Shown: one piece after another, positions 1 to 7,863 of the stretch
How positions within the stretch are numbered: the stretch's first letter is position 1
Layout: each line of letters begins with the position of its first letter
Source: Sulfurovum sp.
GTDB taxonomy: Bacteria; Campylobacterota; Campylobacteria; Campylobacterales; Sulfurovaceae
Assembly (NCBI GenBank): GCA_020721385.1
Contig: DYMW01000020.1
Coordinates: forward strand, 1-18,750
Length of the DNA stretch: 18,750 nucleotides
Direction of reading: 5' to 3'
The notes under the pieces: generated by a model
The model's database searches: none
What the model saw: only the letters and a program-made list of their open reading frames with translations
What the model was told of the DNA's origin: nothing
Position numbers and translations under genes: made by a program

Positions 1-1
1 T

Positions 2-64
2 TGTCTTAGTCAACATCCTGAAATTTTCACCTATCAAGCAACGATGTATAAGGAGAAAAAATAA
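2..64 (+). CDS. C-terminal end of an upstream gene, possibly AmmeMemoRadiSam radical-SAM enzyme (partial)
   Basis: An open frame enters from the left edge and ends at TAA 62-64, giving about 20 residues that finish in MYKEKK. The stop overlaps the next start as TAATG, so the two genes are very probably translationally coupled. The tail alone has no diagnostic motif. The idea that it is the radical-SAM member of the AmmeMemoRadiSam set is inferred only from the Memo-like gene that follows, because these genes are commonly adjacent. Sequence to the left of the window would settle it. Confidence 0.5.
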   Translation, partial: CLSQHPEIFTYQATMYKEKK

Positions 65-873
65 TGTCCAATACTTTACGCAAAGCTTCTGTAAAAGGAA
101 GTTTTTATCCCAATACCTGTACCGAAATCAATGCCTATGTGGATATATTTAACCGAGAATTTGATAAACACACCATTCCTAAAGAGACACGTTTTATTGT
201 TCCAAGAGCCATTCTTGTTCCTCATGCTGGATATGTTTATTCTGGTTTTACCGCCAATTTTGCCTATCGATTTTTAGAAAATGCTCAACCCAAACGGATT
301 GTGGTGATTGGACCTTCACATCGTTATGGTTTTAGAGGAATTTCAGGAAGTTTTTATGACGCGTTTGAGACTCCTTGTGGAAACATTGAGATTGATAACC
401 CCTATCTAACCACTTTGGCAAAAGCATTTAATATTGAATTTCAAGAACAAGCCCACCGAAATGAACACTCAACCGAAGTTCAAATGCCATTTATACAACA
501 CTATTTCCCCAATATTCCTGTCATAGAGTTGGTTTATGGAGACTTTTCACCTCAAAAATTGAGTAGTATTATTGTGGCATTGCTCCAAAATTCTGATAAT
601 GTCGTGGTGATTAGTTCTGATTTGAGCCATTTTTATCCCCTTGAAGAGGCACACAATCATGATAACGTTTGCTTAACAGCGGTTGCCAAATTGGATACAA
701 CACTGATTCATCAAGGGTGTGAAGCGTGTGGAAACATTGGTATAGAAGCCATGATACTGGCAAGTCATAGTTTAAAACTTCAATCCAAACTGCTTGATTA
801 TCGTACCTCAGCCACCGCCTCTGGTGATGAAAGTAGTGTGGTTGGATATTTATCGGCGATGTTTTATGCATAG
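64..873 (+). CDS. amrB: AmmeMemoRadiSam system protein B (Memo-like family)
   Basis: The 269-residue protein matches the Memo family over its whole length. The family's metal-site residues are recognisable: His54 in VPHAGY, His86 in GPSHR and Cys222 in EACGN, corresponding to the three metal ligands described for human MEMO1. Other family blocks are EHSTEVQ (residues 134-140) and SSDLSHF (184-190). There is no signal peptide or membrane segment, so it should be cytoplasmic. The ATG overlaps the upstream stop codon and is preceded by AAGGAG at 50-55. Bacterial members are usually encoded beside a radical-SAM enzyme and an AMMECR1-domain protein. No AMMECR1 gene follows here; tamA comes next. 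The biochemical role in bacteria is not firmly established, and I assign family membership only. Confidence 0.93.
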   Translation: MSNTLRKASVKGSFYPNTCTEINAYVDIFNREFDKHTIPKETRFIVPRAILVPHAGYVYSGFTANFAYRFLENAQPKRIVVIGPSHRYGFRGISGSFYDAFETPCGNIEIDNPYLTTLAKAFNIEFQEQAHRNEHSTEVQMPFIQHYFPNIPVIELVYGDFSPQKLSSIIVALLQNSDNVVVISSDLSHFYPLEEAHNHDNVCLTAVAKLDTTLIHQGCEACGNIGIEAMILASHSLKLQSKLLDYRTSATASGDESSVVGYLSAMFYA

Positions 874-953
874 TCTTTTCTATTATGATGATCAATACGC
901 AGGGGTAAGTCGTAAAGTGTTAAGTAAATAAATCCGCTCTTTCATACTTCTAT

Positions 954-968
954 GCTAAAATTTACACC
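954..968 (+). promoter_or_regulatory. Extended -10 promoter of tamA, possibly leaderless
   Basis: TAAAAT at 956-961 is preceded by TGC (953-955), the extended -10 pattern TGn. The -10 box ends 7 nt before the tamA ATG, so transcription would begin at or within a base of the start codon. No Shine-Dalgarno sequence and no convincing -35 are visible. Confidence 0.45.
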
Positions 969-2663
969 ATGAAAAAATATTTACTTATCTTAATTCTTCT
1001 TACCTTTTGGTTAGAGGGACAAACCTTTAACAGCATAGAGTTTCGCGGTGATGTTGATGGCATCATTGGCGAGTTTGACCGAACCACTTTACTCAAGATT
1101 TGTCATATTGAATATCCTCCGCTTTATAAAGTATGGAAAAAAGACCCTGTTTTTAAAAGTCAAGAGATAAAGGGTTTTGTTGATAATATTACCGCGTATA
1201 CACACAGTATGGGGTATTATCGTTCAAAAGTAGAAGCCACAACCACTGACAACAGTATTGTCATAACCATTCAAAAAAATGAACCCATTAAAGTAGCATT
1301 GATTAATATGAGTGAGGAGTTTAAACCTTTCGCTCTTTTTAAGCAGGGTAAACGGTTTAAAACCACCGATTTTACACAAACCAAAAAAAAGATAGTTCGA
1401 TACCTTGAAGAGCATGGTTATCCTACCTATACCTTAAAAGCCAAAGCCTTAGTGGATGTGGATGATTATAGAGTTGATATTAATATGAGCATTGATAAAG
1501 GAGTCAAACGGTATTTTGCTCAAACCGATATTAACAACAGTTCTAAAATAAACAATGAACTGATTGCTGAGAAAATTGTTTATAAAGAGGGTGAGTTGTA
1601 TGATGTTTTAAAATTGGAGACCAGTTATGAAAACATTTATCAGTTGGGTGTTTTTGATCAGATTAAAATGGAAGCAGATTTTAATCATACAGATGGAAAA
1701 AGTCCTATTAACCTTACGTTAGAAGAGGGTAAAACCAAAGAGTTTGCTTCGAGTTTGGGTTACGATACACAAGATGGGATGCGAGGAGGAGTTGAGTACA
1801 TTGACCATAATTTTTTTGGAAATTTACGAGAGTTTCGAGCAGGTGCAACCATAGCAAAACGTGGATATACGATACCCATAGTTATTTATGACCCTTATGT
1901 TCAAACGCCTCTGTTGGGAAAAATAAACGTAAAAAATGAGTTGGGGTACAGTAGGTGGGATTATGACAGTTATGTTGAGAATCTTTTTACCGAACGGGTA
2001 ACGGTGGGAAAATCGTTTATTGGACTTGACCATTTTTTTGGGTTTCAAATGGAACATTCTGAAATAAAATCGGGTATTCCAGTCTTTTTAAGTGGAAACT
2101 ATCTGATTAATTCGCTCTTTTATCGGGTGGTTATTGATAAGCGTGATTCCCAAATGGATGCTAAAAATGGATACTACACTTCCTTATATGCTGAAAAGTC
2201 CATGAAACAGATAGGTTCAGAGCTGGATTATGTAAAGTTGTTAGCCGAAGCACGGTACATTAAAGAGTTTGCTCCAATGGTGTTTGCATTTAAAGTAACG
2301 GCAGGAACCATTTCAGAGGCGACACCACCGTTTAAACACTTCTATTTAGGAGGAGCGATGAGTAACCGTGGGTATGAGTATCGAGATTTAGGAGTGCACT
2401 CGGCTGGGTATCCTATTGGAGGATTGAGCGTGATTGATGGCTCGTTTGAATCACGCTATTATGTGATGGATGATTTATCGGTGGTGGGGTTTTTGGATGC
2501 CTCAAAAATATCCCAAGAGGTGAATGACTTTACAGGTAAGTGGTATTCAAGTTACGGTATTGGTTTACGTTATCTAAGCGTCATTGGACCATTGCGTGTC
2601 GATGTTGGGTATCCGCAAGAGGGTGGTTTTGCACTGCATCTTGGAATAGGACAGGTATTTTGA
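969..2663 (+). CDS. tamA: TamA-like outer-membrane protein (BamA/Omp85 superfamily)
   Basis: The 564-residue protein has a Sec signal peptide (about residues 1-18, MKKYLLILILL). POTRA-like alpha/beta repeats fill about residues 20-255, and a C-terminal 16-strand-type barrel runs from about residue 258 (SSLGYDTQDGMRGGVEY, a typical Omp85 barrel entry) to the terminal Phe. The motif GGAMSNRGYEYR in the last third matches the conserved loop-6 RGY/RGF motif of the superfamily. TamA helps insert or export envelope components together with the inner-membrane-anchored TamB. The adjacent tamB gene, which overlaps by 4 nt, is the main reason for calling TamA rather than BamA; the length also fits TamA (BamA is usually over 700 residues). 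No ribosome-binding site precedes the ATG, see the promoter entry. Confidence 0.9.
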   Translation: MKKYLLILILLTFWLEGQTFNSIEFRGDVDGIIGEFDRTTLLKICHIEYPPLYKVWKKDPVFKSQEIKGFVDNITAYTHSMGYYRSKVEATTTDNSIVITIQKNEPIKVALINMSEEFKPFALFKQGKRFKTTDFTQTKKKIVRYLEEHGYPTYTLKAKALVDVDDYRVDINMSIDKGVKRYFAQTDINNSSKINNELIAEKIVYKEGELYDVLKLETSYENIYQLGVFDQIKMEADFNHTDGKSPINLTLEEGKTKEFASSLGYDTQDGMRGGVEYIDHNFFGNLREFRAGATIAKRGYTIPIVIYDPYVQTPLLGKINVKNELGYSRWDYDSYVENLFTERVTVGKSFIGLDHFFGFQMEHSEIKSGIPVFLSGNYLINSLFYRVVIDKRDSQMDAKNGYYTSLYAEKSMKQIGSELDYVKLLAEARYIKEFAPMVFAFKVTAGTISEATPPFKHFYLGGAMSNRGYEYRDLGVHSAGYPIGGLSVIDGSFESRYYVMDDLSVVGFLDASKISQEVNDFTGKWYSSYGIGLRYLSVIGPLRVDVGYPQEGGFALHLGIGQVF

Positions 2664-5662
2664 AAAAATTATTATATATAACCTATCAACTCCTAAAATG
2701 GATTCTTCTAATATTGCTTTTTTTATTGGTTTTTCTATTTTTTATGGTTGAGTCACCTTCGTATGTGTTGGAGTTGCTTAAAACCCCACTCAAAGAGCAA
2801 GGCATCAGTTATGATACGATGCAAGGGGGATTTTTATCGGGGTTTGTACTCACAGAAGTGAACTATCAAGACAAAGCCAAAATAAAAGAGGTGCGTTTAA
2901 AAGTTGATGTTAACGCTTTGAAAAACAGGATTCTTATTGTCGATAATGTGATACTTAAAGATGTTCAGATTGATAAAGATTTTTTAGCCTCACTGATTGA
3001 TGGCAACAGTAGCCAAGAGACAAACAGCAGTACGGAGGGTACTTTACCTTTTGATAGGGTGTTGGTAAAAAATGCCGATATATCGTTGGAGAATACAATT
3101 TATCAAGGGTATAAAGTCAATCATGCTTGGCTACAGATTAAAAATGTACGTTCTGATTTAAAAACAAAGCATCAAGCAGAAGTGACTTTTTTACTTGATA
3201 GCAATGTTACACAAGCCGATATTAAAGGGAAATTTAAAAATAACACCTATGATTTTGTTGTCAATATTGAAGGAGAGAAAGTATTTTTAGCCCCTTTTGT
3301 AACCGAACAAAATATTCATTTTTTATCCAATCCAAAACTCACCATAGAAGCCGAGGGAAATTTGGATGAGGTCGATTATAAAGTAACCGTGCATCGTTTG
3401 GATTTAAAACAGAATGAGAATACCCTAAAGAGTCAACTGCTCAATGCCTTTGGTCACTACAGCATTAAAAACAACGATTTAAAGACCATACTTAAAACCA
3501 AACTCGATTCCAATATGGCTCATTTGAATTTGGATGCGGATGCTCATGTGGATTTAGATGATATTAATCATACGTTAACCTTTGATTCTCATACCACCAT
3601 AGATGCCCATGATGGTTATTTGAATCAATTACTCAAAGATGCCAATGTGACGCTGAGTGGAGATACCAAGATAACGTTGGATGCCAAAGGAGGTATGAAC
3701 GCGTTAACCGCACAGCTCAATGCATCGGGTCATGTTTTGGCACAAAAGATACTTTCTGCAATGACAATAGAGACAACACCCATCTCTTTGAATTTGAAAA
3801 CCCATCAGGTTGAGGGAAGTGTCAAAGTAGACTCCAATGCTAAAAATATGGTGTTTAATCTCAACAGTAATTTTGTGGGTGATTATATGAATCCGAAAAA
3901 GTTAAAAACCAAAAGCAGACTCAAGGTAATGCAGTTTAATGCTTTTTCAGTCAATTTAACCTCACTGGTTCCGTTGATGTTAAATGTAGACAACAGTGAA
4001 TTAGGAGCCGTGGTCAATTTGGATTCAAAGAAGATTCAACTCCATGTCAAGAGTAGCGATTATGATAAGGTTGGCTTTGATATTCAAACCGATAAACTCT
4101 ATCTTTCGCAAATCATAACGTTACCTCCTGAAGTAGAGAAAAATTTTATAAAACTTGATCTTAAAGGAGATGTAACCCTTTCTAAAGAGTATTTTAGCCT
4201 TAAGGGTGTGGTTGAATCGAATCAAAAGTTTAAAGCCAATATTCATGCCCAAAACAGTGCCAAAGGGTTGGATGCCCATATTGCTACAGAGCATTTAAAA
4301 ATAGATGCCCAAGGCGATGTGAAAGCCAAAAAGATGCAATCGACGGTTGCCATTGATTCGGTGTTGGAATTGCAAAAAGAGTTGGTACGGCTCTATCCCT
4401 TTACCCTGACCGAGGTGGATGGTCCTTTGTTACTCAATACCTCGCTGAATGGCGAAGCGGTTCATGCCCATATTGTTTCGTCAAAATTAAAGCTTGAAGA
4501 TTTTAATATTGAAGCGATAGATATTGATGCTGACTATAAAGATGAGCTGGTAACGTTGAATCGATTCAATTTAAAAACCACAGGTCTTAAAGATAAAACA
4601 TTAAATCAATCTTTTTATTTGAATCAAAAAGGATTAATACATTTAGGTGAACAACGAGATGTAGTGTTGGACATTCATCCCAATATTTTTGTAACCGCCA
4701 AAGGGAATGCAGAGAACTTAAACGGAAAGTTTACCATTAAAAAATTGCCATTGAGTTACCCAGATTATGGAAGTGTGGTCTTAAATTGCGATATAAAGTA
4801 TCAGCAAACAGGGCAGAAAAAAAAGATTTTAGGAAGCATTGATTTGGAGAAGTTAAAACTGATGTATGAAGCCAAATTTTTAGACCCCGACAATGACCCT
4901 GATGTGGTGGTGATTACGAAAAAAGATAAAAATAAAAAGCCAAAGAGTGATACTTTTTTAGAAGATACGTTTATGGATATTGCCATTTATGCCCCTTATG
5001 CCCAGTATAAAACACGTGATATTGATTTAAAGTTTAATGTCAATGTTCGTGCAAAAAAAGAGTTTGCAAAGAGTGTAAGGGTATTGGGAAAAATTGAAAA
5101 TATCGAAGGTCGAGTCGAACAAGCACCCAAACTCTTTACCGTGGTCAACTCCAACATTGTCTTTACAGGAAGCAAAGAGATTAATCCACTACTTGACATA
5201 AAAGTAGAACATGAGTTACCTGATATTTTAATTAATATCGCCATTCATGGTGATGCCAATCGCCCAAAATTGGATTTTAGTTCAGAACCACTGTTGCCTA
5301 AAAAAGAGATATTGTCGTATTTACTTTTTGGAGTCTCCACCGCAAGTATTGGAAAAGGTGAAGCTTCCTTGGGACGAGAAGCCCAACTTTTTATTATGAA
5401 TCAAGCGGCTAGAGATTTGGCTTATGAAGTAGAACTCGATAGAGTGTTTGTCAAAGATGATGGAACAGGTGAAGGTTATGCCGTGCAAGTGGGTAAAAAA
5501 ATACGCGAGGACACCATGTTTGTAATAGAAAACAGCCAAGTAGGAAACGCTTATATCTTAGAATATGATGTGAATAAAAACATCAAAGTAGACATAGGAC
5601 AACACCAAAAAGCGGTGCCATCTCAAAGTATGGATGTGTTTTTTAGAAAGAAGTTTAAATAA
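2660..5662 (+). CDS. tamB: Translocation and assembly module protein TamB
   Basis: I place the start at TTG 2660-2662, overlapping the tamA stop as TTGA and preceded by AGGACAGG. The frame is open further upstream, but that part lies inside tamA and reads as shadow sequence. From this start the product is 1000 residues: a short Lys-rich N-terminus, one hydrophobic anchor (about residues 12-30) and a very long periplasmic region of repeated short beta-strands. It ends in the conserved TamB C-terminal domain (formerly DUF490), with EILSYLLFG and a terminal beta-strand segment ending KKFK. TamB-family proteins form a hydrophobic groove spanning the periplasm and are implicated in lipid transport and barrel-protein assembly with TamA. 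E. coli TamB is about 1260 residues, so this is a shorter version, as is common in this phylum. It converges on the amidohydrolase gene with a 6-nt gap and no visible terminator. Confidence 0.9.
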   Translation: MKKLLYITYQLLKWILLILLFLLVFLFFMVESPSYVLELLKTPLKEQGISYDTMQGGFLSGFVLTEVNYQDKAKIKEVRLKVDVNALKNRILIVDNVILKDVQIDKDFLASLIDGNSSQETNSSTEGTLPFDRVLVKNADISLENTIYQGYKVNHAWLQIKNVRSDLKTKHQAEVTFLLDSNVTQADIKGKFKNNTYDFVVNIEGEKVFLAPFVTEQNIHFLSNPKLTIEAEGNLDEVDYKVTVHRLDLKQNENTLKSQLLNAFGHYSIKNNDLKTILKTKLDSNMAHLNLDADAHVDLDDINHTLTFDSHTTIDAHDGYLNQLLKDANVTLSGDTKITLDAKGGMNALTAQLNASGHVLAQKILSAMTIETTPISLNLKTHQVEGSVKVDSNAKNMVFNLNSNFVGDYMNPKKLKTKSRLKVMQFNAFSVNLTSLVPLMLNVDNSELGAVVNLDSKKIQLHVKSSDYDKVGFDIQTDKLYLSQIITLPPEVEKNFIKLDLKGDVTLSKEYFSLKGVVESNQKFKANIHAQNSAKGLDAHIATEHLKIDAQGDVKAKKMQSTVAIDSVLELQKELVRLYPFTLTEVDGPLLLNTSLNGEAVHAHIVSSKLKLEDFNIEAIDIDADYKDELVTLNRFNLKTTGLKDKTLNQSFYLNQKGLIHLGEQRDVVLDIHPNIFVTAKGNAENLNGKFTIKKLPLSYPDYGSVVLNCDIKYQQTGQKKKILGSIDLEKLKLMYEAKFLDPDNDPDVVVITKKDKNKKPKSDTFLEDTFMDIAIYAPYAQYKTRDIDLKFNVNVRAKKEFAKSVRVLGKIENIEGRVEQAPKLFTVVNSNIVFTGSKEINPLLDIKVEHELPDILINIAIHGDANRPKLDFSSEPLLPKKEILSYLLFGVSTASIGKGEASLGREAQLFIMNQAARDLAYEVELDRVFVKDDGTGEGYAVQVGKKIREDTMFVIENSQVGNAYILEYDVNKNIKVDIGQHQKAVPSQSMDVFFRKKFK

Positions 5663-5668
5663 AAGAGT

Positions 5669-6373
5669 CTATCTCATCTGAATCATACGGCGAACTTTTT
5701 TGACCTCTTTTAGGTGAATCCATGCTTCAATGGTTTCTCGTTCGTCATTCATTGTTACTTCTCCCCACGGAGAGATAATGGCGGATGAACTTGCCATATC
5801 GTCATCGGCTGAATTGCTGACCACCACAAAGGTTTGATTCATAATGGCTAACGCTTGTGCAAGGACTTCTAAATGTTTTTTACGGCTTTTTCCCCAACGT
5901 GCAGGAACAATCACCATATCGGCTCCTTCTATCTGTTGCCATAAAGTTTTGAAGCGTAGTTCAAAACAGATGAGTAGGGCGTAAGTGACTCCTTCTATGG
6001 TAAATTTAACAATGGATTCTTTTTCTCCTGCTTTAAAATAATGCTCTTCATCTCCAAGTGTAAAAAGTTTGTATTTGTTTTGGGTGTGCACAATTTGATG
6101 GTTGTGCAGTACAATGGCTTGATTAAAAAAGTGATTGCCTTCTTTTTTTGTTAGGGTTAAGATGACTATTTTATGGTGAACCACTTCTAAAAGTTTTGCT
6201 AAAGCCACATCATAAAAAGAGGCTACCTCTTCAAAATGTTCATAATCAAAATTGGTCAAACAGAGTTCTGGAGCAACAATTAAATGGGCTGGGCTGTTGA
6301 GTATGTGGGTTATGAGTATGTCTAAATTTTCTTGATAGGTGGGAGCGGTTTTGAGTTGTAAGGAGGCAACCAT
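5669..6373 (-). CDS. Carbon-nitrogen hydrolase (nitrilase/omega-amidase family)
   Basis: Numbered from an upstream ATG at 6404-6406, the Glu-Lys-Cys triad of the nitrilase superfamily is clear: Glu47 in VAPELCLTNF, Lys111 in NKYKLF and Cys147 in LLICFELRF. The downstream block GADMVIVPARW is also typical. I prefer the internal ATG at 6371-6373 as start (234 aa). It begins MVASLQLK, like family N-termini, and has AAGAGAG 7 nt upstream, whereas the ATG at 6406 has no Shine-Dalgarno sequence. Members hydrolyse small linear amides or nitriles in the cytoplasm; the substrate cannot be read from the sequence. The gene follows nrdB on the same strand (38 nt from the nrdB stop to the preferred start) and is probably cotranscribed, with no evident functional link. 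Confidence 0.85.
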   Translation of the reverse strand: MVASLQLKTAPTYQENLDILITHILNSPAHLIVAPELCLTNFDYEHFEEVASFYDVALAKLLEVVHHKIVILTLTKKEGNHFFNQAIVLHNHQIVHTQNKYKLFTLGDEEHYFKAGEKESIVKFTIEGVTYALLICFELRFKTLWQQIEGADMVIVPARWGKSRKKHLEVLAQALAIMNQTFVVVSNSADDDMASSSAIISPWGEVTMNDERETIEAWIHLKEVKKVRRMIQMR

Positions 6374-6411
6374 AAAGTTGCTCTCTTGTTGAAATGATTT
6401 AGACATAAGGT

Positions 6412-7431
6412 TTAAAAATCATCCAAATCCAAACTTCCTTTGGAGTAGTTGGTGACATTACCTTCAAAGAAGTTTGTTTTTTGGTCATTGAATTTTGAGA
6501 AATTGTCTACCCATTTAATAGGATGGCTCACATTGTAAATTTTCTCCATACCTACAGCGGTCAGTCTTTCATCGGCTAAGTATTGAATGTATTGCTCAAT
6601 AATATTGTTGGTTAATCCTAAAATTTGTCCTTGGGTGATGTATTTTCCCCAATCGCTCTCTAACTGTACGGCTTCTTTAAACATGGCATAAATTTCATCG
6701 TTAAATGCTTTGGTAAAGATGTCTGGGCGTTCTCTTTTGGTTGCTTTAATCATGTTCTGAAAGAGTACCAAATGGGTCACTTCATCTCTTTGAATAAACC
6801 GAATCATTTGTGCCGAACCCAACATTTTTCCTGATCTTGCCAAGGTATAAAGATAGGTAAAACCAGAATAGAAGTAGATACCTTCTAAAATTTGGTTGGC
6901 GAACATTGCTTTAACGATATTGACATCATTGGGATTGGTACTCAACTCTTGATAGACTTTGGCAATGGCATCATTTTTGGTTTTTAACATCATGTCATTT
7001 CGCCAAAGTTGATAAATTTCGTTTGAGTTTTGTGAAATGGTATCCACCATAACCGCATAACTTTGTGCGTGTAGAGCCTCTTCAAAAGATTGTCTTACCA
7101 ACACCAAATTGATTTCAGATGCCGTAATAAAAGGGTTTACATTATCAATTAAGTTGTTGGTTTGTAATGAATCCATAAAGATTAATTGTGCAAGTACTTT
7201 ATCATACGCCGTTTTTTCTGCATCGGTTAACCGTTTATAATCCCCAACATCTTGGGTCATGTCAACTTCTTTAGGGAACCAAGTATTGTTTAACATTACT
7301 TCCCACAGATTGTATGCCCATTGGTATTTAATATCATTAAGCTCAAAAATTCCAGTAGGGTCACCACCAAAAATTTTTCGATCAGATGTTTTCTCTTTCG
7401 AGCTGGGGTTATATATTTTTTTTCTATCCAT
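6412..7431 (-). CDS. nrdB: Ribonucleoside-diphosphate reductase, class Ia beta (R2) subunit
   Basis: The 339-residue protein carries the complete R2 diiron site: Asp87 (FMDSL), Glu118 and His121 (EEALHAQSY), Glu183 (ILEGIYFY), Glu217 and His220 (RDEVTH). The radical tyrosine is Tyr125, four residues after His121 exactly as Tyr122 in E. coli NrdB. The acidic tail LDLDDF resembles the C-terminal peptide by which R2 docks on R1. Together with NrdA it reduces ribonucleotides to deoxyribonucleotides. The alpha subunit gene is not beside it. The ATG has AGAGGAAT upstream. The promoter region at 7498-7531 carries a perfect palindrome, suggesting transcriptional control. Confidence 0.95.
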   Translation of the reverse strand: MDRKKIYNPSSKEKTSDRKIFGGDPTGIFELNDIKYQWAYNLWEVMLNNTWFPKEVDMTQDVGDYKRLTDAEKTAYDKVLAQLIFMDSLQTNNLIDNVNPFITASEINLVLVRQSFEEALHAQSYAVMVDTISQNSNEIYQLWRNDMMLKTKNDAIAKVYQELSTNPNDVNIVKAMFANQILEGIYFYSGFTYLYTLARSGKMLGSAQMIRFIQRDEVTHLVLFQNMIKATKRERPDIFTKAFNDEIYAMFKEAVQLESDWGKYITQGQILGLTNNIIEQYIQYLADERLTAVGMEKIYNVSHPIKWVDNFSKFNDQKTNFFEGNVTNYSKGSLDLDDF

Positions 7432-7497
7432 ATTCTATTATTCCTCTGATTAGTAGTAAGTCTTGTAACGTTTTATTTGACTTTGAACTTAAAAGTG

Positions 7498-7531
7498 ATT
7501 ATACAATCCAAAATTTAAATTTTGGCAATAA
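7498..7531 (-). promoter_or_regulatory. Putative nrdB promoter with an embedded palindromic operator
   Basis: On the minus strand a TATAAT -10 box lies at 7498-7503 and a TTGCCA-like -35 at about 7523-7528, 19 nt apart. Almost the whole spacer is an 18-bp perfect palindrome, CCAAAATTTAAATTTTGG, at 7508-7525. A start site near 7490 would leave a leader of about 60 nt before nrdB. The position is ideal for a repressor. It does not look like the NrdR box known from E. coli, and the regulator is unknown. Confidence 0.5.
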
Positions 7532-7636
7532 TAACTTTAGATACTTTTAGCTAGAGTAGAATTATGAAAAATTGAGGGGAAAAATTTAACTCGATAGCTT
7601 CATACCGTTTCTTGCGAAAGTGGGAGATTATAGTGT

Positions 7637-7771
7637 ATGAAATATGAAACCATCTATGAGAGTCACTCAGGAAAATATTGAGGAGAATATTATGACTCTC
7701 ATGGTGGCAGTATAACAATTCAACGTGTTAAAATCGTGAAAGGTGAAAAAGTTAAAAAGTATGCAACTTAA
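7637..7771 (+). pseudogene. Small 44-codon frame with in-frame TGA (nonsense-mutated gene or readthrough/selenoprotein candidate)
   Basis: ATG 7637-7639 follows a good ribosome-binding site, GGGAG at 7622-7626. The frame reads MKYETIYESHSGKY, meets TGA at 7679-7681, then stays open for 29 more codons (GEYYDSHGGSITIQRVKIV and on) to TAA 7769-7771. The two sides look like one protein: YESHSG before the TGA and YDSHGG after it form a protein-level repeat using different serine codons, and the end has alternating beta-strand-like character. The simplest explanation is a nonsense mutation, for example of a TGG tryptophan codon. Selenocysteine insertion is possible but weak, because no cysteine forms a redox pair with the site. 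I do not recognise the family. A chance frame also remains possible. Confidence 0.4.
7656..7702. repeat. Inverted repeat spanning the in-frame TGA
   Basis: ATGAGAGTCA at 7656-7665 is exactly complementary to TGACTCTCAT at 7693-7702, with a 27-nt loop that contains the TGA codon and a GAGGAG sequence. Inside the loop CTCA (7666-7669) can also pair with TGAG (7679-7682). As RNA the outer stem would enclose the TGA and the Shine-Dalgarno-like GAGGAG. Confidence 0.6.
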
Positions 7772-7791
7772 TTATTATATTTAAAATAAAG

Positions 7792-7847
7792 TTTAAGTTT
7801 AAAAATGTTAATATTAAACATAAACAAACAATTTAAGTTTAATATTA
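7792..7847. repeat. Direct and inverted repeats in the leader of the membrane/LysM gene pair
   Basis: TTTAAGTTTAA occurs at 7792-7802 and again at 7832-7842. In addition TAATATTAAAC at 7809-7819 is perfectly complementary to GTTTAATATTA at 7837-7847, leaving a 17-nt loop. The inverted repeat ends 5 nt before the AAGGAG ribosome-binding site of the gene at 7864. It may be an operator or an mRNA hairpin, although such AT-rich repeats can arise by chance. Confidence 0.5.
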
Positions 7848-7863
7848 TGACAAGGAGACAAAA

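Larger units (their letters stand above)
7432..7863. other. Divergent intergenic region between nrdB and the LysM operon
   Basis: This 432-nt stretch has no intact gene. From left to right it holds the nrdB leader and promoter with its palindrome (7498-7531), a possible plus-strand -10 box TAGAAT at 7557-7562, the TGA-interrupted small frame with its GGGAG site (7622-7771), an inverted repeat inside that frame (7656-7702), and a very AT-rich leader with direct and inverted repeats (7792-7847) just before the ribosome-binding site of the next gene. Confidence 0.6.

Noticed and set aside
611..895. 94-residue open frame opposite amrB
   Set aside because: It is antisense to a well-conserved gene, has no recognisable motif and no ribosome-binding site.
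2540..2659. N-terminal extension of tamB inside tamA
   Set aside because: The frame is open but lies wholly within tamA and encodes a Trp/Arg/Cys-rich stretch unlike TamB; the TTG at 2660 has a ribosome-binding site and gives the expected Lys-plus-membrane-anchor start.
7690..7715. SECIS element as a firm feature
   Set aside because: Only a short, imperfect, AU-rich stem can be drawn. The spacing fits but the stability and the lack of a redox partner residue do not support annotating it; kept only as a hypothesis in the findings.
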